Source: Pollenia angustigena
Lineage: Eukaryota; Arthropoda; Insecta; Diptera; Polleniidae
Assembly (NCBI GenBank): GCA_930367215.1
Contig: OV884057.1
Location: 245,298,830-245,362,829 of the forward strand
Direction: 5' to 3'
Length of the DNA stretch: 64,000 nucleotides
Position 1 is the first letter of the stretch, and every line of letters begins with the position of its first letter. The notes beneath the pieces are model-generated. The model made no database searches, had not been told where the DNA came from, and saw nothing but the letters and a program-made list of their open reading frames with translations. This document shows, one piece after another, positions 34,260-45,299 of this stretch. Both the position numbers and the translations under genes were made by a program.

Positions 34260-35250
34260 AAAAGTATGGTTGAATTTTGGTTACAAAAATATTATGGTCC
34301 CCGCAAAGGCAACAAACAAACTATGGTCGTTTTTAACATTACTTTTTTCACGATTGATAATATTTTGTTTTTATTGAACAATAAAAAGTTAACCTCCCTT
34401 GAAATTTTAAATATGGTTGAATTGAACAACGTATTGTCTAAATAAAATTTTGCTACAACAAAACAAATTTTGGTTAAACCAACCATAGTCTTGTTACCGG
34501 CAACCACATTATGGTCCAAAAGCTACAACCGTATCTGGAAACTTTTGACCATATTATGGTTATTTTTGAAAATATTATGGTTATTTTTGACTAAAATATG
34601 GGTGATCTCGGCCAAATTATGATTAACTTTGACCATATAATGGTTAAGTTGAAGCAAGTTGTAGTTAATTTCGACCAAAGTCCAGAAAATGCTAACCATG
34701 TTATGCACACACCCAGAGAAAAAACATGTTTAAATATGGTCACCTCCAACCAAACTATTTTTAAAGAAAATGTTAAACATATTATGTTTAATATAACCAT
34801 ATTATTGTCATCGATAATCATGTTATGGTTAAATTAGGCCTCCATCAAGAAGCCCCAAACATATTATTGTTGCCTTTAAACATGTTATGGTTAATAATAA
34901 CTAAAATTTGCTTAGCACTTACAATAGCATGGTTGGTTTTCAACCATAGTATGTTGCTCTTGAAAAAGAGGAAAATGCTATTGTAAATTTAAAAACAAAT
35001 TATTATCATATTAAACCATAACATTTTTAGAGGCAACCATAATATGGTTATGGGTTCTTGATCAAGGACTAATTTAACCATAATATGGTTGTCGCTGTCA
35101 ATTACATGGTAATATTAAACATGATATGTTAAAAATTTCGTTTAAAAATAGTTTGGTTGGAGGTGACCATATTTAAACATGTTTTTTCTCTTCGTGCATG
35201 TTTAACCATAATATGGGTACATTATTAAAGTCGAGTATGTTGCTCTAAGA
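34260..35250. repeat. Repeat rich in 'ccataatatggtta' palindromes
   Basis: The word 'atatggtt' or its complement occurs dozens of times ('gaccatattatggttatttt', 'accataatatggttgtcgct'). Within it, 34713-34810 and 35096-35205 form an inverted pair of about 100 bp starting 'agagaaaaaacatgtttaaa', followed by 'tatggtcacctccaacc'. That pair resembles a MITE, but no flanking duplication is clear. All frames here are by-products of the repeats. Confidence 0.65.
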
Positions 35251-35760
35251 ATATGGTTATTTTTCACAATATTTTTCGCGTCTAGTGAAAATACTGTACA
35301 TTTTAATTCGTACTTTAAACCTTCAGGTGTTTTAGAGGCGTCATGTAGGGTTGTTTGTTAGAAATTGAATGAAAATTAGAAGTTTTAACCTTCAAAAAAT
35401 CTTACCGCTCTTATTCATTTTGATCTGTATGCCATATTTTTTCATTGAATAATTACCATTTCTTTTCATAAAATGATTCTGAAAGTAGAAGAAGAGAAGT
35501 AATATGATTAAAATTAAGATTTTTTAATATTCATATTCACAGAAAACGGGAATTAAAATAAAATCTTTTTAATTATTAGTATTGTGGTAATTTTGTTGAA
35601 CTATTTATGGTTTTTAATCTTGACAAAAAGTACGAAAAAACAGAGGTAAAGGAAAAACATGTAAAATTAATTAAAAATGGATAATCATTCAAAAAAGCAA
35701 ATTTCGATCTATCAAAGGTTAAAATACAATTTGGTTTAAGGATTGTTGTTTGACTATTGA

Positions 35761-36000
35761 CGTCAGCAGTCGTCGATGGCTGCGAGTGTAAGACGGCAAA
35801 TCCCTCTGAGGAGATCGAGTGTTAGCGATCGAAACATGCCAGGGTAACCAGCCGCCTGGGTTCGAATCTCAGGTCAGTCAAGAATGAATGATTATCAATA
35901 ACAATTTTAATTAATTTTCATGTTGTAAATTTCCTTTCTTCATAAAAATAATTAAATGAAAATTAAATTTAATTGACTTAAGCCTGATTAAAAATATTGA
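35761..36000 (+). mobile_element. tRNA-derived SINE-like repeat, copy 2
   Basis: It is the uninterrupted copy. Box A-like 'tggctgcgagtgtaag' (from about 35777) and box B 'ggttcgaatctc' (35869-35880) are separated by the hairpin 'gatcgagtgttagcgatc'. It ends 'gcctgattaaaaatattg'. The upstream 140 bases from 'tcttgacaaaaagtacga' (35619) are also present upstream of copy 1 (from about 29092), so the two may belong to a larger duplicated segment. Confidence 0.6.
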
Positions 36001-36009
36001 AAATTTGGA

Positions 36010-37078
36010 TTAAAATCTTTTTATTTAACACTAATAACTCAAACGTAATTTAAAAACAAAAATCTGCCAGCGAACAAAAATTTTAGAGAGGGCTTAACAA
36101 TTAAACTTAATAATTAAATCTCTCTAGATGCTTGACTTAACAGTTAAATCTCTCCAGATTTTGGTTTTCTTTTATGAATTTTTGAAATGTTCTATATTTT
36201 AATATCAGGGATTTAACGTATTGTAAACTGCTTCTGGAGAGCAATACAATAAAAGACCACAGAAAAAAATCAACTTTGGCGGTGGTCAACAACGTCGCCA
36301 CACATGGAAAAAAGGGATTTTTAAATAAGTTGACATGTTTTTGCTTCGAGTTTTATGAAAGCATTTATACTTCACAAGTGTTTGAAGTGACATTTCTTTC
36401 TGCAGTAATTTTATTTTGTAAATAAAATGTATTCTCTTTTTTTGCACAAATTTTTATTTTTAACACTGTCTGTATAATCTCACTTTTATATATATTTTAC
36501 TTAAATCCCTTTAACAACCACTTTGTAGTTTAATTTTTTTTATATAAATCCTTGCAATTTTTGCTACTGCAATCTTGTAAAACCAACAAAACTATTTGGA
36601 AATGTTTTTATGTTGCCTTAATCGTTCTGAATATTTTTTTTAAGTTTTTGGTTTTTGTTCTTGTTGTGGCAGAGTTTCGTATTTTTCATTGTAGTTTTTC
36701 TACCTTCAAAATCTTATTTTTGCTCCTGTTGTAAATTTTAAAAACTTGCGGTTGTTGCTTTTGTTGTTTTTTATAGCTACAGCCATAAACTTTATGCATT
36801 ATAGAGCTACAAAAAGAAACAGCCAAATAGCAGCAACAATAAGGAACTTTTTTTATATTTCAGATTTGTGGGTTTTGTGTCTTTGAAACTTTGTGTGCCA
36901 ACAGCAACAGTGAACAACATGTAGCAATAAACGACTCAGTAGCTCTATAACATGAAGTTTAAATGTGTTATACTTAATTTGCATTAGGGTTGTTGCAATT
37001 TATCGCGAAAACTAAAGATATTGCAAACATTGAAATAAACAGTATTTTTGCTGGATTTTGTTAATGTAAATCTGTAAG
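36010..37078. other. AT-rich stretch without supported gene
   Basis: It contains 'caattaaacttaataattaa' type inverted words near 36100 and poly-T tracts. The 60-codon frame at 36552-36734 is a hydrophobic, AT-driven frame. Nothing else was seen. Confidence 0.45.
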
Positions 37079-37079
37079 T

Positions 37080-37217
37080 CCTGATTCACACGCTTCAGGT
37101 ATTTAAGCGCTAAGTCTTGAATTTTCATGGAAAAAAGAGAAAGAAGATGTTATTTATGTTACTTTTTCTCCTAAAACCTCAAGAATTACCGAGTAAAACC
37201 TGAAGCATGTGAACGCT
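37080..37217. mobile_element. Small MITE-like inverted repeat
   Basis: 'Gattcacacgcttcaggt' and, inverted, 'acctgaagcatgtgaacg' enclose about 100 bp. The 'TTCACAC' and 'TTCAGG' style resembles the Harbinger-like MITEs at 60.8-61.2 kb, but no duplicated flank is clear. Confidence 0.5.
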
Positions 37218-37229
37218 ATTATTAATTTG

Positions 37230-37930
37230 TTTTTAAAGCTTCAATTATTAATTCATTATTTGGCATTCTCTACATTTGGCCTCACACTAATGATCGGTGG
37301 TTTTATAGGTTTGCTTCAACATTTTGGCTTCTATTTGTTTTAGTGTTTTAGGTTCTTTTTGTTTAAGTGAATCATGTTGTTTTTCTTTGTATCAACAAAA
37401 TGTTTGTTACATTTTTTATATACTCGATGGTACACGAATGTATGATACAAGTATTTTAGTTTATGATTTTTGGTTGCATGTCCCTAGATGTTTTATTATA
37501 AATATACTTTCTATACTTCTACAACTTTCATAACCACTACAACAAACACAACCACAAATGCAAGCATAGAATAGTATCAGTTCCTCCAAGTGCTTTTACT
37601 AATTCCGTTAGTGCACTATGGCTTAAAAGGTATTTATAATTTTGTTGATCGTCAGCTCAAAGCGAAAATAAATTTCAATTTGCACTTTGAATATCAAGTT
37701 TCAAAAAATGTCTGTCAACTATTCGCAGAAAAGCGATATTTTAACTTAAACAAATAATTTTCACATTAAATGGAATTTTTAATAAGAATCAAAATTTGTA
37801 TCAAAGATCAACAGTTTTTTTAAACATTGAAAATAAAATATTATAAATTGCATTTATTAATTAATACACAAACATATTTACTAAAACTTTTTACCAAAAC
37901 TCATTTTTTTACTAAAGTTAATGTTTTAAA
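37230..37930. other. AT-rich stretch, nothing recognised
   Basis: The frame at 37324-37533 (plus) is Phe/Cys/Leu-rich with no motif. No repeat could be delimited. Confidence 0.45.
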
Positions 37931-38011
37931 GACAAATAGTGATATTTTCTCTGAAAATCGATATTTTTGATATTTTTTTTTTTTAATGAAAATTGCTTTT
38001 ATGTAGTACAC

Positions 38012-39950
38012 TAGCTTAACCCGTTGCGCTTCGCTACAATGCTTCAGCCAACTTTGAAGACTCTCCCTTTAATAGTTCTTCAGTAGAGCGATATTTATTT
38101 TTATTTTCAAAAGTGTAGTATACCATAAGAGTGACTTCTGCAAAGTTTGAACATTCTTACTATAACAGTTCTTAAGATAAGAGATATTAAACATCGTCGT
38201 TCTATGGGGGGTACCACTTCCCCCGCTGCTACATTATTTGAATTTTTGCGCTCAGAAGATCTTACTACCAAAAGTGCAACAAAATGCGTGCAGTGGCTCT
38301 TATTAATATTTCTATCTATGAGGGGTACTGCTCCTACTCTGTCTTACCCGCCCATTTTTATATTGAAATTTATTGTTTACCATAAAAGTAGTTTTAACCA
38401 CGTTTGAAAGCTGTCCCTTTAATATTTCTTCAGTTGAACAATATTTAATATATGCATCCTACGGGAGGTGTTTCCCCCTGCACCTTCCCGCTTTATTTTT
38501 ATTTTCAAAAGTGTAGTACACTATTAGAGTGACTTCCACAAAGTTTGAACATTCTCACTACAACAGTTCTTAAGATACACTGAAAAAATTTTTTTCACAG
38601 ATCCAATGAAATTTACATTAAAATTCAACCTATGTAACCCTTCATTGGATTAATGAAGGATTAATAAAATCAATGACAAAATTTTCATTGATTTTATGAA
38701 TCCTTATTGAAAAAATGGATAAAATAAACGTTTGTCATTAAACTAATGCAAAATGTTCATTGATTTTATGAAACATTTCATTATTCCAATGAAGAGTTAC
38801 ATAGGTTGAATTTTAATGTAAATTTCATTGGATCTGTGAAGAAAATTTTTTCAGTGTATGCGATATTATACATTGGCGTCCTATGGTGGGTACCACTTCC
38901 CCCGCTGCTATTTTGTTTAAATTTTGGGGCTCAGAAGATCATACTACCAAAGGTCCAACAAAATGCGTGCAGTGGCTCTTTTTAATATTTCTATCTGTGA
39001 GGGATACTGCTCCGCCCCTGTCTACCCCGCCTAGTAGCTCTAACCACGTTTGAAGACTTTCCCTTTAATAGTTCTTCAGTTGAGCGATATTTAATATATG
39101 CATCCTATGGGAGGTGTTTCCCCCATGCGCCTACCCGCTTAATTTTATTATACCATAAGAGTGACTTTCACAAAGTTTGAACATTCTCACTATAACAGTT
39201 CTTTAGATATGCGATATTAAACATAGGCATCCTATGGTGGGTACCACTTCCCCCGCTGCTATTTTATTTCAATTTTGGGGCTCAGAAGATCCTACTACCA
39301 AAAGTGCAACAAAATGCGTGCAGTGGCCCTTATTAATATTTCTATCTATGAGGGGTACTGCCCCTCCCCTGTCTACCCCGCCCATTTTTATATTGAAATT
39401 TATAGTTTACAATAATAGTAGCTTTAACCACGTTTGAAGACTCTCCCTTTAATAGTTTTTCAGTTGAGCGATATTTTATATATGCATCCTATGGGAGGTA
39501 TTCCCCCCCCTGCGCCTACCCGCTTTATATTTATTTTCAATAGTGTAGTATACCATAAGAGTGACTTCTACAAAGTTTGAACATTCCTACTATTACCGTT
39601 CTTAAGATATGCGATGTTAAACATTGGCGTCCTATGGGGGATTCCAATACCCCCGCTGCTATTTTATTTCAATTTCGGGGCTCAGAAGATCCTACGACAA
39701 AAAGTTCAGCAACATGCGTCCAGCGGCTCTTAAGATATGCGATAATTAATATTGGCATCCTATGGGGGGTACCAATTCCCCTGCCCCTATCGAAAAAATA
39801 AGTAGCCTATTTTATGTTTAGGGCTCACGTGATGTTACTGTAAAAATTTCAGGAAAATCGGTTCAGTAGTTTCGGAGTCTATAAGGCGACAAACAAACAA
39901 ACATACAAACATTTTTCGTTTTTATATATGTATATAGATAGAAGATAGAT
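38012..39950 (+). repeat. Tandem-unit interspersed repeat (family D)
   Basis: It begins 'cttaacccgttgcgcttcgc' and ends after 'aaaatcggttcagtagtttc' with an 'aaacaaacaaacatacaaac' tract and 'tatatatgtatatagatag'. In between, a unit of about 350-400 bp is repeated about three and a half times, marked by 'aagtttgaacattct' (38144, 38547, 39173, 39575) and 'tcctatgggaggtgtttccc'. The open frames 38147-38407, 39234-39437 and 39577-39801 are the same peptide from successive units, with 'KSATKCVQW' in two of them, so they are repeat shadows. It has split the surrounding minisatellite. Confidence 0.7.
38578..38856 (+). mobile_element. Tc1/mariner-type MITE family T, copy 1 (279 bp)
   Basis: It begins CACTGAAAAAATTTTTTTCA and ends TTTTTTCAGTG, flanked by TA (38576-38577, 38857-38858). 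The uninterrupted sequence 'cttaagatatgcgat' in sister units (for example at 39600) shows a single TA at the empty site, which proves a TA duplication. The TIRs extend at least 65 bp ('ccaatgaaatttacattaaa', 'attcaacctatgtaac'). The arms fold on each other almost end to end. Confidence 0.9.
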
Positions 39951-40990
39951 AGATGGGTCGATTCATTTCACTGAAAATCAATATTTTTACTGAAAATCGA
40001 TATTTTTCCTGAAAGTCGATATTTTCTCTGAAAATCGATTTATCATGAAAATTGCTTTGTTTATAGTATATAGATCAGTTTTACAAAAAACCTATATTTT
40101 AATTGAAAATCGATATGATTTTTCGCTGAAATCGAAATTTTTACTGAAAATCTATATTTTTACAAAAAATTGATTTTTACACTGCAAATTGACATTTACA
40201 CTGAAAATCAATATTTTCACTGAAAATCGATTTTTTATTTAAAATCGATGTTTTCACTGAAAATCAATATTTTTACTGAAAATCGATATTTTCGATATTT
40301 TAACTGAAAATGCGTATGTATTTTCGCTGAAATCGAAATTTTTACTGTAAAATCTATATTTTCACAGAAAATTTATATTTACACTGAAAATCGATATTTT
40401 GTTATTAAAATCGATTTTTTCATAAAAATTGCTTTTTTTTTTTTTTTTTTTTACTAAAAATCGATATTTTTTTGCTGAAATCTAAATATTTTCTGAAAAT
40501 CTAAATTATCACAGAAAATCGATATTTACACTGAAAATTGTTATTTTCACTAAAAATAGTTATTTTCACTGAAATTCGATATTTTCCCTTGAAAATCGAT
40601 ATTTTTTTCTGAAAATCAATATATTTTTCTGAAAATCGATATTTTTACTGAACATCGTTTTTTTCACTGGAAATAGGTATTTGCACCGAAACATTTTCAC
40701 AGAAAATCGATCTTCTCGAATATCAATTTGTTTCTGGATATCTTCGTTGAAAATCGATTTTTTAATGAAATTTGCTTTTTTATAGCACATAAATAAATTT
40801 TACTAAAAATCGATAGCTTCATTGAAAATCCATATTTTCACCGAAAAAAATTTTTTTCTGAGATAGAATCGATATTTTCTCCTAAAATTGATATTTCACT
40901 TTACTTAAGTGATATTTTCACTCAAAAATAATATTTTCACTGAAATTAACCTTTTCATTTAAAATAAATATTTACACTGGAAATCGATAA

Positions 40991-42715
40991 TTTGTTAAAA
41001 ATTTTACGAATTTCACCAAATCAAAAAATACATAAGTAGATTAAAATGAAGTAATCACATACAAAGAGGGATTTCATTGAACTCAACGACGTAGAGATTT
41101 AAGCAAGTTCGGTGCTTTTGAAGTTTAAAGCGCGTTCGTTTCAAAAATGTAGTGACCAAAAATGGGAAATGTATAAATGAATGCCTTCCCTTAGCGAGAT
41201 GATAAGCGAAACTTTCACATCTCTCCCTTTTAAAGGTGCTACGTTTGAAGCTCCATTTTTTACTGGGGCTTTGCTAAAACAGCTTTTTCTGAATATGACA
41301 AAAGATATTGGAACAACTTATCTTTATTATTTAAATATTTCTGATTTCATAACATTTCGCAAAAATGATTTATTATAAAGCAATTACGAGGGTCAATAAG
41401 CCTTTTTAAGTTTTCCGCCTGTTAACTGCAAGAAAAACATTGCTTCTATTAACAGGAATTTGTCAGTAGACTCCTATCAACATATTATAAGCTGCGTGAT
41501 TTAGATAGTCATGGATGCCGTTGATAGCAGAATACCACGTTATTTGAGGAGAAAATGTTAAAAATTGAACTTCGCGTGCTCTTTATGCATTCCACGACGA
41601 AACTCCTTGAATTAGGGTACGAACTGCTCCCCCATCTGGCCTTTTTACGGATTAAGCACGGATAGGCTATTTCTTGTTTTCAAGCTTGTAGAAATGGGTG
41701 ATGTTTAACTCCAGAGATGAAATAATCTCACAAGCAAATTCCTATTTTAATGACCCTGACAAATCCAATTTTTTGGAAGGGATAAAATATTGGAGAAGGT
41801 TGAGCAAAATGTTTGGAGTTCAAAGAAGACTACGTTGAAAAAAAATGATTTTGAATCCAAAAACCTGTTTTTCATTAAAAAATCTCGGACTTATTGATTA
41901 TTACTTTGCAAAAAAATTGTTGAACAAAAATAAAATTTTTCGCTTAAAATTTAATTTTACAAAATTTTACATTTTTAACAGTATTTTCTTTTTTTGCCAA
42001 AAATTACATTTTGCAAAACAAATTTTTTATTCACAAAAATATTATATTTTTCTCTCCAAAAGTAAAATGGAATTTTTCCAATAAAAAAAAAATTATAAAA
42101 TTTTGATATTTTATAAATGGCAATTTACGCTACAAATCCCATTGACGAAGATCCTATCGTTTTTTGTTTTCCTACCAAAATGTAGTGCTTTCTTCCCTAC
42201 AGTGCCTTGGCGTTTGAATAGTGGCTGCTACAAACAATATACATTTATTTATATCCTGTCGCAAAACACAGCTCATGCATGATAATGAATTTCAGTGTTT
42301 CAAAAAAAGGTTTTTTATTTTTGTTAATTTTTCCATTTTTTTTTTTTTTTTGTTTGTTTTCTGTAGCAGCTTTTAGATTTTTTTTTCTATTTTTATAAAA
42401 TTTTTATGCTTGAATATCTATAAAAATAAACAACAACAAACATTGGCATCAGAAACAGATACATGAAAACGTTTTTAATGCTGTTTCTGTGATTTGTATT
42501 TAAAGAAAAAAATACGAACACATACAGAAAAACAAGTGTTGAGTGAATTTTAAGTTTTCTTTTTTTTTTAAGATAAAATTCTAAATAAAATACGACTAAT
42601 TTGTATATATTTTTAGTATAAATTCCTAGAAATTTGATTTGAAAATTTGGTTATTATTTAAGCTTAAAAATATATTTCCAGAAAACAATAAAACAAAAAA
42701 CTAGTGTTTGCACAG
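40991..42715. other. Stretch with a small repeat relative but no gene
   Basis: 41181-41290 ('agcgaaactttcacatctct' and 'aggtgctacgtttgaagctc') resembles 61640-61715, which flanks the hAT element there, so both are pieces of one dispersed repeat. The frame at 41845-42084 is Phe/Lys-rich AT-driven sequence. The rest shows poly-T runs only. Confidence 0.45.
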
Positions 42716-43016
42716 TGAATAACCCATTAAGGCCCGAACCATGATCCTATTGAGCTATAATGATGAAACTTTTACAATTTTGGGCAAATCGGATACGTGG
42801 GAGCCCAGATAACTCCCGTTGCGAAAACGCAACGTTGGGCCTTAAGGATATACAAATTAAGCGCATTTATAAAAATTTTAAATTAAAATATTTTAATCAT
42901 GTCTTTAGGAAAAAAAATTAAAAGAGATATTCATTTACATTTTATTTTTAATTCAATTATGATATGCTCCAAGGCACTTTGGGTGCACTACGTCACTTTT
43001 TTCACATTGGTAAATT

Positions 43017-43215
43017 GATCGGTCCATAATTTACCACAGGACCCATATAAAACCCACTCTCGAAAAACACTTTGGTACGCCTAAAACCATAAAAAATAAT
43101 TCTATTGTTATAAATTTTGTTCTGTCACAGTTTTAAATGACTAGAAATCACACTGTCAACTTTCGTAAATATCGGTTCATAATTTACCACAGGTTCAATA
43201 TAATGCCCACTCCTG
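43017..43215 (-). repeat. Family B repeat fragment
   Basis: 'Gatcggtccataatttacca', 'cccatataaaacccactctc', 'gtacgcctaaaaccat' and 'tgactagaaatcacactgtc' match the modules at 8530-8760. It is truncated on both sides and lies inside the ATAA-flanked element. Confidence 0.7.
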
Positions 43216-43258
43216 AAATATCCTAGCTGTCAGCGTATGGTATCAAATATTGAAGTGA

Positions 43259-43628
43259 CCCTGCTGGAAATTTGTGTCAATTGTTTCTGGATTTGTGAAA
43301 ATAGAACAAGTTCAAAATGATAAAACTCATGACCAGTGAAAGGAGAACTAATCATCTAACTGGTGCATAAAGAACAAGAAGGTAAAAAAAGTAATGAATT
43401 ACGGTACATACTACATTGTATCGAAATAATCTTATATTGTTCTAACTAACACTAAACACGTTCATTGAGAATAGATGTGTGACTGGTCAAATGGTGTCAA
43501 TTAACCAATGACAAACCAATGTAAAAGTAATAGATCTTATTCATATAAACTGTTAGAACTAGAACCGGTCTCTTCCCTCAAAGACCTATCACGGGACTAC
43601 TTTGGTGGAAGTTCGCTTCCCTTTAGGA
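43259..43628. repeat. Dispersed repeat family A, copy 2
   Basis: This is the shorter relative of 505-967, running from 'ccctgctggaaatttgtgtc' to 'aagttcgcttccctttagg'. It has the same internal words ('gaatagatgtgtgactggtc', 'actgttagaactagaaccgg', 'aaagacctatcacggga'). Confidence 0.65.
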
Positions 43629-45299
43629 AAATAGCACACTTGACATAGTGAATTAACCTACTGCGTAATAACAACAACTTATAATGTACATGTATACATG
43701 TTTTATTTAAATAGCAAGTGATTGTTTAATTTATTTTTTTTTGATAATTTTATGTAATTTGTATATGGTTTAGGCCCAGTGTTGCGTTTTCGCATCACGG
43801 ATGTTTCCAATCATAAAAAAAGTCTCAAATGTCTACGATGACTGGATTTTTGAGTAGAAATAACAATGTTCGTTAGCTCCTCCTTCAGAAGTTTCAGATA
43901 GGTATATTATATATTACTTTATTTTTTTAAACTTTTTCCAAAAGTACCCAAAAAAACAGGAAAAATTAAAAATTTAAATTAAAAATTTTTATAAAAAAAA
44001 ATTATGTATAATACAAATAAAAAAAACAGGTCGATTAGATATTAAGTTAAATTTTATTTCTCTGGGCTTTATAACAATATCAAGTAACAACAAAATGCCT
44101 GAGGGGAGGTTTAAGTGAACGTTGCGAAAACGCAACGCAGGGCCTTAATGGGATAATAATGGTAATATTATTTATGCAAATATAAAGAAAACATACATAT
44201 AAGTATTATATAAATTCTAAACAATGTTTCGAGCATTTTTTCCGTATTAGTTGATCGATTTTGAGAGGGACTAACCTCCGGTACATGTGGGCAAATCCCA
44301 GAAACAGTCCACCAACCAAAAATTTTTCAAATGAATTTTTTTTTAATGGATAATAAGACTAGATGTATAATTTAATTTTTATATTAAAAAATAAGTATGT
44401 ATTTCAATGATCATTAATGCAATAATGTTTGCCAAATCCAACCCCACTGCTGATTTCTTAATTTTATACGTGAATTTAGCATGAAGCAGACTTATAAAAA
44501 TATAAATTTCGTTAAAAAAAGTTGATATTCATAAGTTAGGAAATTAGTTTAAGAAATGCAGTTCATAAAAATATAATTTGTTTTGTTAAAATAAATAAAA
44601 CATAATAATAAAATACTTCTGGAAAAACTGTAGCGTGCGTCACAAAGGGTTCACGGCTTTTGTCAAAAAATCACAACATTTTTTGGCTGCGAATAAGTGC
44701 GATTAGAATTCTCTTATAGTCATATTTCTTTTAGGAATTTGATTTTGTATACCTTAACATGCCAAATTCGCTAAAAACTAGGAAAACGTAATTCAACTTT
44801 TGAAGTAACTTCCACTTTTTGTAGCGTGCGTCACAAAACTTTGTGATCAATTATTTCGCAACAAATACTTGATAAGAAATTACGATATATGCCATTCGTA
44901 AGTACATATTAATGCCACTAAAAACTATATATAAGTTGAAGCTATCTTTTTTGAAGGACCAAAAAATGTTTATATTTCAATCAGAAAACGCGTGCGAATG
45001 TAGCGTTCGTCACGCAGGATTTGCCCATATGTTATCTTGCACTAAAGAACGTCAATGTTTAACTTAATTTTGTAAGTTTAAATATATATTAAAAAAATTA
45101 GAGAGTATAAATTGGAAAACAAAAAGTACAAAAAAGTCTACTATTTTAGTTTCTCAATCACTCTGAACTCTGAATGTTAAAATTAAAGTTTCGAGGTTCA
45201 GTATGAATAAAAATTCGAAAAGTATCAGTTAGAGAGCAAAAAACTACCAAAAATATCCCTTTTACAGATTCTCATTCACTTAGGACCTAGCATGTTTAT

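Larger units (their letters stand above)
37935..40990. repeat. 'ctgaaaatcgatatttt' minisatellite, interrupted
   Basis: Imperfect units of about 18-20 bases (CTGAAAATCGATATTTTCA) start at 37935, are interrupted by another repeat from about 38012 to 39950, and then run to about 40990. A longer-period landmark, 'catgaaaattgctttttata', recurs near 37985, 40035, 40430 and 40770, giving a higher-order spacing of roughly 340-400 bp. The frame at 40566-40790 is a translation of these units. Confidence 0.8.
42723..44152. mobile_element. piggyBac-like element with ATAA flanks
   Basis: The ends are CCCATTAAGGCCC and, inverted, GGGCCTTAATGGG. The flanking four bases are ATAA on both sides (42719-42722, 44153-44156) rather than TTAA. 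Subterminal near-palindromes 'gttgcgaaaacgcaac' occur at both ends (42819, 44122) and 'gttgcgttttcgcatc' at 43781. There is no transposase. The interior holds pieces of repeat families B (43017-43215) and A (43259-43628), indicating later insertions. Confidence 0.75.

Noticed and set aside
35869..35880. Possible true tRNA gene (GGTTCGAATC box B).
   Set aside because: No acceptor stem or anticodon arm of normal geometry; the A-B spacing is too long and the same unit recurs three times with a common tail, so it is SINE-like.
38147..39801. Three similar open frames (about 70-86 codons) that look like a small gene family.
   Set aside because: They are successive units of a 350-400-bp tandem repeat, and their similarity follows the DNA repeat.
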